41,307 bases of DNA from Candidatus Hydrogenedentota bacterium (GTDB taxonomy: Bacteria; Hydrogenedentota; Hydrogenedentia; Hydrogenedentales; JAEUWI01), in the NCBI GenBank assembly GCA_016791475.1, contig JAEUWI010000062.1, positions 1-41,307 of the forward strand. Reading direction: 5' to 3'. Below the pieces are notes generated by a model. The model made no database searches and was not told where the DNA came from. It saw only the letters and a list, made by a program, of their open reading frames with translations. Within the stretch, counting starts at the first letter, position 1. Every line of letters starts with the position of its first letter. Positions 30,836 to 38,688 of the stretch are shown here, piece after piece. The translations under genes and the position numbers were made by a program.

Positions 30836-33349
30836 TCACGAGTCCGGCGCATCCCCCTGCTTGCTTGCGTGGGGCAGTTCGATGACCTTGATGGTGGGCG
30901 GGTCCACAACCCAGTCGATCACGGCCAGCGCCGGCCCTGTCGGACTCTTGAAGGAAAATATGCCCTGTCCCACGCCGATGGTGCGGAGGTTGTGGGGCTC
31001 GCCGCTTTCCGGTCCGGGCACCAGATCGGCCACACGGGAAACCTCACCGCCCCGCTCAAGATTAACCATCCAAAGCTCCTCACCCGTGCCCGGCTCTTTT
31101 GCGGTAAAGAAGACGCGGTTACCCGCCGCGGTGATGTTGTAGGGTTGGCCCGAATCGGGACCGGGCCACACGTCGGCGACGATCCGCGTGCCGGCCGGCG
31201 TGCCGTCGGAGCACCACAGTTCATTGCCGTGTTCGCGGGTGGTGGCGCGGAAATATACCTGATCGCCGCAGGCCACAAAGGCGTGAACGTCGCTCCCCTC
31301 CGATCCGGGGTTGATATCCGCGAGCTGGCGCGTGCCGTCGGCGGTTCCGTCGCTGATCCAGAGCTCACCCCCCGCAACTTCGGTCTGGGCGGAAAAGTAG
31401 ACCCTTTCACGGGAGGTGAAGAAATGATTGGGACCCGATGAGGTCGGCCCGGGATAGAGGTCGGCCAAGGGCTGGATACCGGGAAGATCGGGCCGGTATA
31501 TCCAGGGCTCCATGCCGTGGTCGAGATCAAAGTTGCTCAAGATTAACAAGTCGCCCAGAACGGCCATGGTGTTCGTATCTTCTGAAACATCGGCGATGTG
31601 CCGTACTTTCAGGGCGTCGTGGCTGTAGTGGAAGAGTTGCTGTCCGAAATTGCCATCGCTCAAGGCCAGAAAATAGAACCCGCGCGAAGCCGCCACAAAC
31701 TTCGGCACCATCATGGTCGATCCGGCGACACCCGGAAACAGATCGACCACCATGGCGGTCTGCTGCGCACGCGCGTTGGTCACCCAGAGCTCCCGCCCTT
31801 CGTGCAGCGTGGTGGCGTGGAAGAAGTAAACGTTTTCGAAGGCGTGAAAGCCCTGGGGCTCGCTGCCCATCCGCCCGGGTATGACGTCCTTGATCAGCCG
31901 CACATCGAAGCTTGGATATTCGCTCATGCGGGCATGCCAGAGTTCGCGCCCCAGCTCCGGGGTATCCGCGCTGAAGATGACGCCGTGGTCGCCAGGCCGC
32001 GCCTGGAGGTACTGGGGTCCGCTCGATCCGGGCCCGGGCACGATGTCCTGGAGCAGGCGAAGATCTCCCGACACATTCGCAAACCAGAGCTCGGAACCAT
32101 GAATTCCATCGTCATAAGCGAAGTAGACGCCGCCATTTCCCGGAGTAAGCTCCATCGCTTCGGGCAGCCTGGGCGGACTCGCGATGGCCGTAGTTGACGG
32201 GGAAACGGGGGCAATCGGGACGGAAGCCACTGGCGCGGCGGGGGGCCCTTCGGGAGACGCCTCCTGGAGAGCGCCGCCCATGTTCGGTGTCGGGTGGACG
32301 GTGCGGTGCGTGCCCTGCCACCAGAGGGCCCCGGCGATCAAGCCGACGATCAGTGAAAGTAGCAGAAAGGCGTTGTAAGGCCAGGGCAAGATGCGCGGTG
32401 CGCGCGCGGGCGGGTACAGGGTAGGCTTGACGACCTTTCCCGGACCGGGCAGGGGCTGGGTTTCCGCCTGTGCAAGTTGGAACTCCGGAGTACGTTGGAG
32501 ACGAGCCAGCGCGGCGGACGCGGATGGTGGCCTTTTCGAAGACTCCTGGGCCATCAGATCCTGTATCAGGTTAACGAAATCGTCGGAAAGTTCAGGTCTA
32601 AGTTGCTTCAAGGGTTCCGGCGTTGCGGTGAGAATCTGGGCCATCAAGGCGGCGGGGGTATTGGCCTGAAAAGCGGGCCGCGCGGCAAGGGCCTCGTAGA
32701 CCATCAAACCCAGGGCGTACAGATCCCAGGCCACGGTGGGCTGCTCGCCGTTCCAGGCCTCCGGCGGGGTGTAGCGCGGTGTCCCCCAGGCCGTACCCGT
32801 GGTGGCGGCCGGCCCCTCCTGATCACCGCCGCTGCGCTGAAGCGCCCGGGCTATGCCGAAGTCGGTCAGGTAGAGGTGGTTGTCGTCATTGAGCAGCAGG
32901 TTGCTCGGTTTAAGGTCGCAATGGATCACGCCCTGGGCATGACAAGCCGCAAGCGCGGTGAGGACCTGAAAGACGAGATCGGCCGCCTGCCCCGCGGGCA
33001 GGGGAACGGGCCGGAGGAGGGTGGAAAGGGGCGTGCCTTCGATGTACTGCATCTCAATGGCAATATCATCGCCAATGGTCGCCATTCCATAAACGCGGAC
33101 GACGCTGGGGTGCTCAATACGGGCCGCAGCGCGCGCCTCCTGCAGAAAGCGCCTCGATATCGAAGGGTTGGCGAGAAGGTGGGGATGGACCATCTTGAGG
33201 GCAACGCGCCGTTCGAGCTGGGTGTCCCACGCGGCATAAACCGTCCCCATGCCGCCCGAACCAATCGTATGCAAGATACGGTATTTCCCGAGCATCCGCC
33301 CATGCTCCGGCTCTTTCCGATCAGAAGTCAAGTGCTTCGCGAACTCCAT
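30836..33349 (-). CDS. Receptor-like Ser/Thr protein kinase with extracytoplasmic ELW/DGT-repeat sensor
   Basis: This 837-residue protein has a Hanks-type kinase at about 22-290, one membrane segment at about 327-346 and an outer domain of about 490 residues. Kinase landmarks: glycine loop GSGGMG 30-35, Lys 52, Glu 71, the catalytic loop at 143-150 and DFG 163-165. The catalytic loop reads His-Cys-Asp instead of His-Arg-Asp; Asp 145, Lys 147 and Asn 150 are kept, so it should still be active but not regulated as an RD kinase. The outer part has about eight repeats of roughly 47-55 residues, the best reading 'GGELWISDGTADGTRQLADINPG'-like, the ELWxxDGTxxGT type seen in Planctomycetota and Myxococcota and likely a beta-propeller. 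It may sense a surface ligand and signal to FHA proteins. Confidence 0.92.
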   Translation of the reverse strand: MEFAKHLTSDRKEPEHGRMLGKYRILHTIGSGGMGTVYAAWDTQLERRVALKMVHPHLLANPSISRRFLQEARAAARIEHPSVVRVYGMATIGDDIAIEMQYIEGTPLSTLLRPVPLPAGQAADLVFQVLTALAACHAQGVIHCDLKPSNLLLNDDNHLYLTDFGIARALQRSGGDQEGPAATTGTAWGTPRYTPPEAWNGEQPTVAWDLYALGLMVYEALAARPAFQANTPAALMAQILTATPEPLKQLRPELSDDFVNLIQDLMAQESSKRPPSASAALARLQRTPEFQLAQAETQPLPGPGKVVKPTLYPPARAPRILPWPYNAFLLLSLIVGLIAGALWWQGTHRTVHPTPNMGGALQEASPEGPPAAPVASVPIAPVSPSTTAIASPPRLPEAMELTPGNGGVYFAYDDGIHGSELWFANVSGDLRLLQDIVPGPGSSGPQYLQARPGDHGVIFSADTPELGRELWHARMSEYPSFDVRLIKDVIPGRMGSEPQGFHAFENVYFFHATTLHEGRELWVTNARAQQTAMVVDLFPGVAGSTMMVPKFVAASRGFYFLALSDGNFGQQLFHYSHDALKVRHIADVSEDTNTMAVLGDLLILSNFDLDHGMEPWIYRPDLPGIQPLADLYPGPTSSGPNHFFTSRERVYFSAQTEVAGGELWISDGTADGTRQLADINPGSEGSDVHAFVACGDQVYFRATTREHGNELWCSDGTPAGTRIVADVWPGPDSGQPYNITAAGNRVFFTAKEPGTGEELWMVNLERGGEVSRVADLVPGPESGEPHNLRTIGVGQGIFSFKSPTGPALAVIDWVVDPPTIKVIELPHASKQGDAPDS

Positions 33350-33555
33350 TCGGCCGACGTGATTCCGACCGCGGTACTGCCTGGGACCGCACTCCCGAGC
33401 CCGATTGCCGGGAGCACCGTAAAATAGTTCACAGCGCGGGCTATGGTAGCAGCTTTCAGCCTTCTACAGGAAAGATTTTATCCTGTTTCGCTCCCCATCT
33501 CCAATCGCATGCGCCGCGGAATCGAGTAGGGGGAGGGGTTACCCCTCTCCCCCTC

Positions 33556-35013
33556 TCACACCACCGGGCATACCTGCGCGGTACCACGGCGGTTTCCTTT
33601 ATCTCTGAGCTGGTCATATTGATTGGCCAGGGACGTCACGCCCTGTTTCTTGAACCATTGTAGATTCATGGCTTCGTGGGCCTGGGGACACGCCGCTAGC
33701 CGCCACCAGCCTTTCCCGGAGGAGGCCAGTATCCAGGCCTGGTCGTTGCGCACGCCTTCCCGGTGCAGAAAGTCGTGTATGGCTTTGGTCCGCTTACACT
33801 GCTTTAACCGGTAGCAGCGCAGCTTGTGCCGCAGCCATCCATCCACCTCCTGCAGGTGGGACCGGCAGGCCGCGTGACGAAAGTAGTGCAACCAGCCCGT
33901 CTGGAACGAGCGCAGCTCGCTTAGCACCCGCTCGAAGCTTACGCCCCGATTACGCCGGGTGATGGACCGGAGCCGTTCTTTCATCCGCGCCAGGCTCTGG
34001 GGGGCGAGCCCCAGTTTTCCGCCGCGCAGCAGACGGTAGCCGAGAAACTTACGTCGCTCAACGAAGTCCACCGCACTTTTCTCGCGGTTCACTTTCAGGC
34101 GCAGTGCCTTTTCAAGATACTGCGTCACCGACGCCATCACCCGTTCCCCCGCCTGCCTGGACCGCACGTAGATGTTGCAGTCGTCCGCATAGCGACAGAA
34201 GCAGTGCCCCCGGCGCTCCAATTCCTTGTCCAAGTCGTCCAGCAGTATATTGGCCAACAAGGGGGAAAGAGGACCACCCTGGGGGGTGCCTTCATGCCGC
34301 CAGATGCAGACCCCGTCCAGCATAATGCCGGAGGTCAGAAAGCGGCGGATTACCCGCAACAGGTCTTTATCCCCGATGCGGCGGGCAAGGCGCGCCATGA
34401 GGACATCGTGATTCACCCGGTCAAAGAATTTCTCCAAGTCCAGGTCCACCACCATGCTCCGACCCTCCTCCACGTAGCCCGACGCCGCGCGCAGTGCGTC
34501 GTGGGCGCTCCGGCCACGGCGGAAACCGTAGCTGGATTCGGAGAAAGAGGGGTCTACCAGCGGTTCCAACACTTGAAGGATCGCCTGTTGCACCAGACGG
34601 TCCACCACCGTGGGAATGCCCAGTTCGCGCACCCCACCGCCCGGCTTCGGGATTTCTTTCCGTCGCACCGGTTGCGGCTGGTAGCTTCCGTCCAGTAGTG
34701 AACGAATCAGCGCCCCGTGATGTTGGCCCAACCAGACGCCCAAGTCCTCAACGGTCATGCCGTCGAGGCCCGGAGCACCCCGGTTGCTTTTGACTTTGCG
34801 GTACGCCTCGAGCAGGTTTGCTCGCTCCGCTATCCGCGCCATCAGCGGTCTCGCCAAGGCTCGATTCCTATCCAACGCCGCAGACTCTTGCCACGCCTCG
34901 TATACCGCAGTTACGGTTCCGCCTTCACCGCGCGTATCGGGGCACGAGGGGTTCGACCAGTCCTTGAAAAGGTCAAGTTGATACCCACCGATTGGCTGTG
35001 GCTCCAAGTCCAT
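33556..35013 (-). CDS. ltrA: Group II intron reverse transcriptase/maturase
   Basis: This 485-residue intron-encoded protein makes a DNA copy of the intron and helps it splice. The reverse transcriptase domain (about 65-340) shows the expected motifs: 'IPKPGGGVRELGIPTVVDRLVQQAI', 'SYGFRRGRSAHDAL', 'VDLDLEKFFDRVNHDVLM', 'GTPQGGPLSPLLANI' and the catalytic YADD at 275-278. The maturase (X) domain follows ('FQTGWLHYFRHA', 'WLRHKLRCYRLKQCKR'). There is no HNH endonuclease. The last codons ('NRRGTAQVCPVV') are read from intron domain V itself, and the stop TGA 33558-33556 lies in the linker to domain VI. No stops or shifts are seen, so it looks functional. Confidence 0.95.
   Translation of the reverse strand: MDLEPQPIGGYQLDLFKDWSNPSCPDTRGEGGTVTAVYEAWQESAALDRNRALARPLMARIAERANLLEAYRKVKSNRGAPGLDGMTVEDLGVWLGQHHGALIRSLLDGSYQPQPVRRKEIPKPGGGVRELGIPTVVDRLVQQAILQVLEPLVDPSFSESSYGFRRGRSAHDALRAASGYVEEGRSMVVDLDLEKFFDRVNHDVLMARLARRIGDKDLLRVIRRFLTSGIMLDGVCIWRHEGTPQGGPLSPLLANILLDDLDKELERRGHCFCRYADDCNIYVRSRQAGERVMASVTQYLEKALRLKVNREKSAVDFVERRKFLGYRLLRGGKLGLAPQSLARMKERLRSITRRNRGVSFERVLSELRSFQTGWLHYFRHAACRSHLQEVDGWLRHKLRCYRLKQCKRTKAIHDFLHREGVRNDQAWILASSGKGWWRLAACPQAHEAMNLQWFKKQGVTSLANQYDQLRDKGNRRGTAQVCPVV
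33560..33593 (-). ncRNA. Group II intron domain V
   Basis: This 34-base hairpin (minus strand, from ACCGCC at 33593 to GGTGGT at 33560) is the catalytic heart of the intron. The basal stem ACCGCC/GGTGGT pairs with one G-U, and the upper stem GGTACC/GGTATGCC has the expected bulge. The length is the canonical one. Domain VI follows at 33559-33521 (a G-rich/C-rich hairpin ending CTACTCGAT). Confidence 0.8.
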
Positions 35014-35429
35014 CGAGTCGTCCAGTCTGCTCCTTGCGATAAAAGATTCGGTCCTTCACCACCAAAAGACGGCTACTACGACCTCAGCTGACTTCTCCAA
35101 TTCCATCCCCCCGTGTCGCCACGAAGGTAGCCACCGTCGTGGTGGCAGAACCGGAGATCTCCCAGGGTAAGACATCGCACTTTCGGTCGGGCCTCGCCGG
35201 ATTTACCTGCGACTCTTCCGGATAGCTATCGGGCGTCACGTTCCATTGCACGTTTACCCAGAGTTCGTCGGCCTTATATCCGGTTTCTGTTCGTCGAGTC
35301 CGACCTTTGGGCTAGGGCTTCCTCCCCACCATGCCTCGCGACATCGCAGTTGCCTTCGCCTAACAGTTCCCACTATCAGGGCCTGTAGAGGACTTACACC
35401 TCATAAGTACGGGGCCATGCCTGGCACAC

Positions 35430-35466
35430 AATGAAAGCGCCCCGGACCATGGGGGCCGGGGCGCTT
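35430..35466 (-). terminator. Terminator hairpin (group II intron target), ABC operon end
   Basis: On the minus strand AAGCGCCCCGG (35466-35456) pairs with CCGGGGCGCTT (35445-35435) over 11 bases, followed by TCATT and then directly the intron. It is 180 bases after the last ABC-operon stop. The intron insertion has replaced the sequence after the short T-run. Confidence 0.85.
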
Positions 35467-35543
35467 AGAATCGCAGGCGGATGCTACATTCTTTACGAAC
35501 TCGTCAATGGTTGAGATTTTTTCCCTTCAAAACAGTCGCCAAT

Positions 35544-35622
35544 CGGGAGCGCGGGTTTTCGTACCCGCGTATCGTGCGACGGAGTCGCACGACAATCACG
35601 GACTGGAAAGTCCGTGCTCCCG
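35544..35622. repeat. Cloverleaf of three hairpins closed by a 7-bp stem
   Basis: CGGGAGC (35544-35550) pairs with GCTCCCG (35616-35622). Between them stand three hairpins: GCGGGT/ACCCGC (35551-35568), TCGTGCGA/TCGCACGA (35572-35592) and CACGGACT/AGTCCGTG (35597-35616), the last with a GGAA loop. All pair perfectly. It is not a tRNA: no anticodon or T-loop pattern fits. It lies between the ABC-operon stop (35646) and its terminator. Confidence 0.85.
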
Positions 35623-35645
35623 CTTTTCGATACTTTCACAAACTC

Positions 35646-36839
35646 TCAGATCTCCCTGAGCGCGGTCGCTATGGGCAGGCGCGCCGCCCGGATGGCCGGG
35701 AAGAGTCCGCCGAGGACGCCGATAACTGCGGCCCAGAGGATGGCATTGGCCAGCAGTGCGGGCGTTACGGTGAAGGCGAAGGCGATCTGACTGAAGGATT
35801 GCCAGTTGATGGTGGAGGCCTGGTAGCCGTTGAGCGTGAAGTAGGCCGCCGCCGCGCCCGCGGCGCCGCCCGCGAGCGACAGCACGAGGGACTCGAACAT
35901 GACGGAGAGAACGATGGGGCTTGCGCCGAAACCGAGCGCGCGCAGCGTGGCAATTTCGCGGGTACGCGCGGCCACGGCGCTGTACATGGTGTTGAGCGCG
36001 CCAAAGAGCGCGCCGAGGGCCATGAGCCCGGTGATGAAGTAGCCGATCCCCTGAATGAATCCTGTGAGCATGGTGGATTGCTCGGAGAGCCATTCGGACT
36101 GGAGCATGGCCTTCACCTTCAACTGGGGATTGCTCTCGAGGGCGCCCCGGAACTGATCGATGTCCTGGGGTGATATTAACTTGGCGTAGACCGACTGGAA
36201 TCCTTCCTGCCGGTTGTAAGCCGGCTGGAGCACGGCCGAATCGGTCCAGATCTCCGACTCGGCGGAGCCGCCGCCGCCGGAGAAGATACCGACGACTTCC
36301 CAGTCGATCATGCCGATGTGAATCTTCTTGCCCACGTCGAGCCCGGCGAAGGAACGGGCCGCGCCGATGCCGGCAATGACTTCATTTTTGCCCAGCTCGA
36401 TGTTGCGACCTTCCAGGATCTTGAAGTCGCTGCGCACGGCCATGGCTTCCTTGCCCACGCCGCGCATGGGAACGTTTGCATCGGTGCCGGTGCTGCGCTT
36501 GGGCAGATTGACCATCACGAAGAGCTCCGAGGAGGTGAATGGCGCTCCTTCGGGCGTTCGCGCAATGCCGGGCGCATCGGCGATGAGGCGGGTCTCTTCG
36601 CGGGTAAGGCCGCTGGTCATCTCGCTGTCGGCCCCGGCCCGGAGCACGATGGCCACGTCCTGCGGTCCGGACACCGTCATGGCGGCGCGAAAGCCTTCGG
36701 CGATAGAGAGCACGCCGACGAAGACGGCCACCACGCCGGCGATACCGATGGCGGTGGTAATCGCGGCGCCTTTGCGCGCGGGAATGGTGCGCAGGCTGAA
36801 CAGTGAGACGGAGACAATTTGAGAGAGCCAGTTCATCAT
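35646..36839 (-). CDS. ABC transporter permease (MacB/FtsX type)
   Basis: This 397-residue inner-membrane protein is the second permease of the exporter. One membrane segment near the start ('AAITTAIGIAGVVAVFVGVLSI', about 25-46) is followed by a periplasmic domain (about 50-260) and three segments in an FtsX domain ('YFITGLMALGALFGALNTMYSAVAART', then two more near the end). 'REIATLRALGFG' is the coupling helix typical of MacB permeases. ATG 36839 overlaps the previous stop as ATGA and has GGAGG 5 bases upstream; ATG 36836 is the alternative. It is the last gene of the operon. Confidence 0.9.
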   Translation of the reverse strand: MMNWLSQIVSVSLFSLRTIPARKGAAITTAIGIAGVVAVFVGVLSIAEGFRAAMTVSGPQDVAIVLRAGADSEMTSGLTREETRLIADAPGIARTPEGAPFTSSELFVMVNLPKRSTGTDANVPMRGVGKEAMAVRSDFKILEGRNIELGKNEVIAGIGAARSFAGLDVGKKIHIGMIDWEVVGIFSGGGGSAESEIWTDSAVLQPAYNRQEGFQSVYAKLISPQDIDQFRGALESNPQLKVKAMLQSEWLSEQSTMLTGFIQGIGYFITGLMALGALFGALNTMYSAVAARTREIATLRALGFGASPIVLSVMFESLVLSLAGGAAGAAAAYFTLNGYQASTINWQSFSQIAFAFTVTPALLANAILWAAVIGVLGGLFPAIRAARLPIATALREI

Positions 36840-37993
36840 GCATTCCTCCGCAAGGCAACAGCAATTTGAAGCCGCATGGCCTGCAGTGCGGGCAGGATAC
36901 CCGCCACGAAACCGAGGGCAAACACGAGCGCGACGCCGAGTGCGACATAGTGCGGGGCGAAGTAGAAGATGGGCAACATGCCCGGAACGGGGCTGCCGCC
37001 CGCGGCGATCAGCCACGCGGCGGCGAGTCCGGCAAAGCCGCCCACCATGGCGATGACGCTGGACTCGGCCAGCACCAGGGCGAGGACGAGTTCATTGGTG
37101 AAGCCCATGGCCTTGAGCACGCCGATCTCCTCGGTGCGCTCGCGCACGGTCTGGGCCATGGTGTTGCCCGCGACGAGGAGGATGGTGAAGAAGACCGAAC
37201 TCAGGATGGCGGTGAGGATCGTTCCCATATCGCCGATCTGCTGGGCAAAGCCCTGCATGAAAGCGCCCTCGGGCTCGGTCTTGGTCTCATAGGGCGAGTT
37301 TTCAAACTCTTTGTCGATGGCGGCGGCCACTTCCGTGGCGCGGTCGGGATCGGCGATCTGCACCCCGTACCAGCCCACTTCACCATCGCCGCGCGCGCGC
37401 CCCTCGTCGAGGTAGTCATAGCGCATGTACATGCCGGAAGTGTCCGCGCTCTTCTTGGTGCCGTCGAAGATACCGACGATATCGAATTCCCACGCGGTGT
37501 CGCCCGTGTGGGGCCAGATGGGCGACATGAGGGGAATGCGATCACCCACCTTCCACTGGAATCGATCCGCCAGGGTGCGCCCGACGATGGCGCCGCTGCG
37601 GGTTTCCAGCCACGCCTTCTTCTCCGCTTCGGGCAGGGTGTACTCGGGGTACATCTTCAGGAAGGCTTCGGGATCGGTGGGGATCGTGGCGAAGAAGTTT
37701 TCCGGCTTGTCCTGATAGATGCCGTTGAACCAGACGAAGGGCACCGCGTAGGCCACGCCGTTGATGCGCTCGATCTTCACCCGGTGCGCCTCGGGCAGGC
37801 TCATGATGAGCGAGACTTTGTGGCGCGTAATGAGTCGGTCCGCGCCGGCCATGGTCACACCACCGGTGAAGGACTCCTTGATCGTACACAAGAGGCCGAA
37901 GAGCAGGAAGGCGATGAAGATGGACAGCAGTGTGAGGGCTGTGCGCAGCTTCTTCCGCTTCAGGTTGCTCCAGATAAGGGCGAGGAATTTCAT
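36836..37993 (-). CDS. ABC transporter permease (MacB/FtsX type)
   Basis: This 385-residue inner-membrane protein is the first permease. It has an N-terminal membrane segment ('ALTLLSIFIAFLLFGLLCTI', about 18-37), a periplasmic MacB-like core domain (about 45-260) and a C-terminal FtsX domain with three segments. 'RTEEIGVLKAMGFTNELVLALVLAES' is the coupling segment that meets the ATPase. It pairs with the 35646-36839 protein, giving a heterodimeric exporter. Start ATG 37993 overlaps the ATPase stop as ATGA. With the adaptor it should push lipids, peptides or small molecules out of the cell; the cargo is not visible. Confidence 0.92.
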   Translation of the reverse strand: MKFLALIWSNLKRKKLRTALTLLSIFIAFLLFGLLCTIKESFTGGVTMAGADRLITRHKVSLIMSLPEAHRVKIERINGVAYAVPFVWFNGIYQDKPENFFATIPTDPEAFLKMYPEYTLPEAEKKAWLETRSGAIVGRTLADRFQWKVGDRIPLMSPIWPHTGDTAWEFDIVGIFDGTKKSADTSGMYMRYDYLDEGRARGDGEVGWYGVQIADPDRATEVAAAIDKEFENSPYETKTEPEGAFMQGFAQQIGDMGTILTAILSSVFFTILLVAGNTMAQTVRERTEEIGVLKAMGFTNELVLALVLAESSVIAMVGGFAGLAAAWLIAAGGSPVPGMLPIFYFAPHYVALGVALVFALGFVAGILPALQAMRLQIAVALRRNA

Positions 37994-38688
37994 TCCGGCG
38001 CCTCCGCGGAGAGCTGGCCCTTGTCCAGATGCACGGTCCTGGTGGCTCGGGCCGACGCGTGGGGATCGTGGGTCACCATGATGATGGTCTTGCCGTGCTC
38101 CTGATTCAGTGCCTGCAGGAGGCTCAGGATTTCATCGCCCGATTTGCGGTCCAGGTCGCCGGTCGGTTCGTCGCAGAGGAGGATCGTGGGGTCGGTCACA
38201 ATGCCTCGGGCAATACCGACGCGCTGCTGTTCACCGCCCGACATGGTGCGTGGGTAATGCTTTGCGCGGTGGCTCAGGCCCACGACACCCAGGGCGGTCT
38301 CCACGTGCTTGCGCCGTTCCTTTTTTGAGAGGTGCGTGAGGAGCAGGGGCAGCTCCACGTTCCGCTCCGCCGTGAGAACGGGCATCAGGTTGTAAAACTG
38401 AAACACGAAGCCCACGTGGCGCGCCCGCCAGGCCGCGAGCTGCCGGTCGGACATATTGTCTATCCGGTCGCCGCCGATGGTCACCGTGCCCTTGGTGGCG
38501 CGATCCAGGCCGCCGATCAGGTTCAGCAGCGTGGTCTTGCCGGAGCCCGAGGGCCCCATGAGCGCGAGAAACTCGCCCTCTTTCACCTCCAGGTGCATGT
38601 CCGACAGAACATGGATATGCTCCGAACCGCGCCGGAAATTCTTGTCCACATGGTCGACGGTTACCAGTACTTTCTTGCCTTCACTCAT
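37990..38688 (-). CDS. ABC transporter ATPase (MacB/LolD type)
   Basis: This 232-residue cytoplasmic ATPase powers the exporter. It shows Walker A GPSGSGKT at residues 45-52, signature 'SGGEQQRVGIARGI', Walker B 'ILLCDEPTGDLD' and the H-loop 'MVTHDPH'. 'IGGLDRATKGTVTIGGDRI' and 'FQFYNLMPVLTAERNVELPLLL' place it in the MacB/LolD subfamily. ATG 38688 overlaps the adaptor stop as ATGA, and its own stop overlaps the next start in the same way, so the four proteins are made in a coupled series. Confidence 0.95.
   Translation of the reverse strand: MSEGKKVLVTVDHVDKNFRRGSEHIHVLSDMHLEVKEGEFLALMGPSGSGKTTLLNLIGGLDRATKGTVTIGGDRIDNMSDRQLAAWRARHVGFVFQFYNLMPVLTAERNVELPLLLTHLSKKERRKHVETALGVVGLSHRAKHYPRTMSGGEQQRVGIARGIVTDPTILLCDEPTGDLDRKSGDEILSLLQALNQEHGKTIIMVTHDPHASARATRTVHLDKGQLSAEAPE

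Larger units (their letters stand above)
33521..35429 (-). mobile_element. Complete group II intron (bacterial class C-like)
   Basis: A self-splicing, retro-moving intron of about 1909 bases on the minus strand. The 5' end reads GTGTGCC (starting at 35429) and the 3' end CTACTCGAT (ending at 33521), fitting the GTGYG...AY rule. A structured 5' part (35014-35429) precedes the reverse transcriptase gene, and domains V and VI follow. The upstream exon is a terminator hairpin ending GCTTTCATT, the usual target of class C introns. AATGGA at 35247-35242 could be EBS1, pairing with TTCATT of the exon with one G-U pair. The protein has no endonuclease domain, as in class C. No host gene is interrupted. 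Confidence 0.88.

Noticed and set aside
30731-31441. Rightward frame of 236 codons near the kinase gene end
   Set aside because: Mostly opposite the kinase repeats; no supporting motif or start signal.
35544-35622. Degenerate tRNA
   Set aside because: Arm lengths and loops do not match tRNA; there is no T-loop motif, no 7-base anticodon loop and no CCA.
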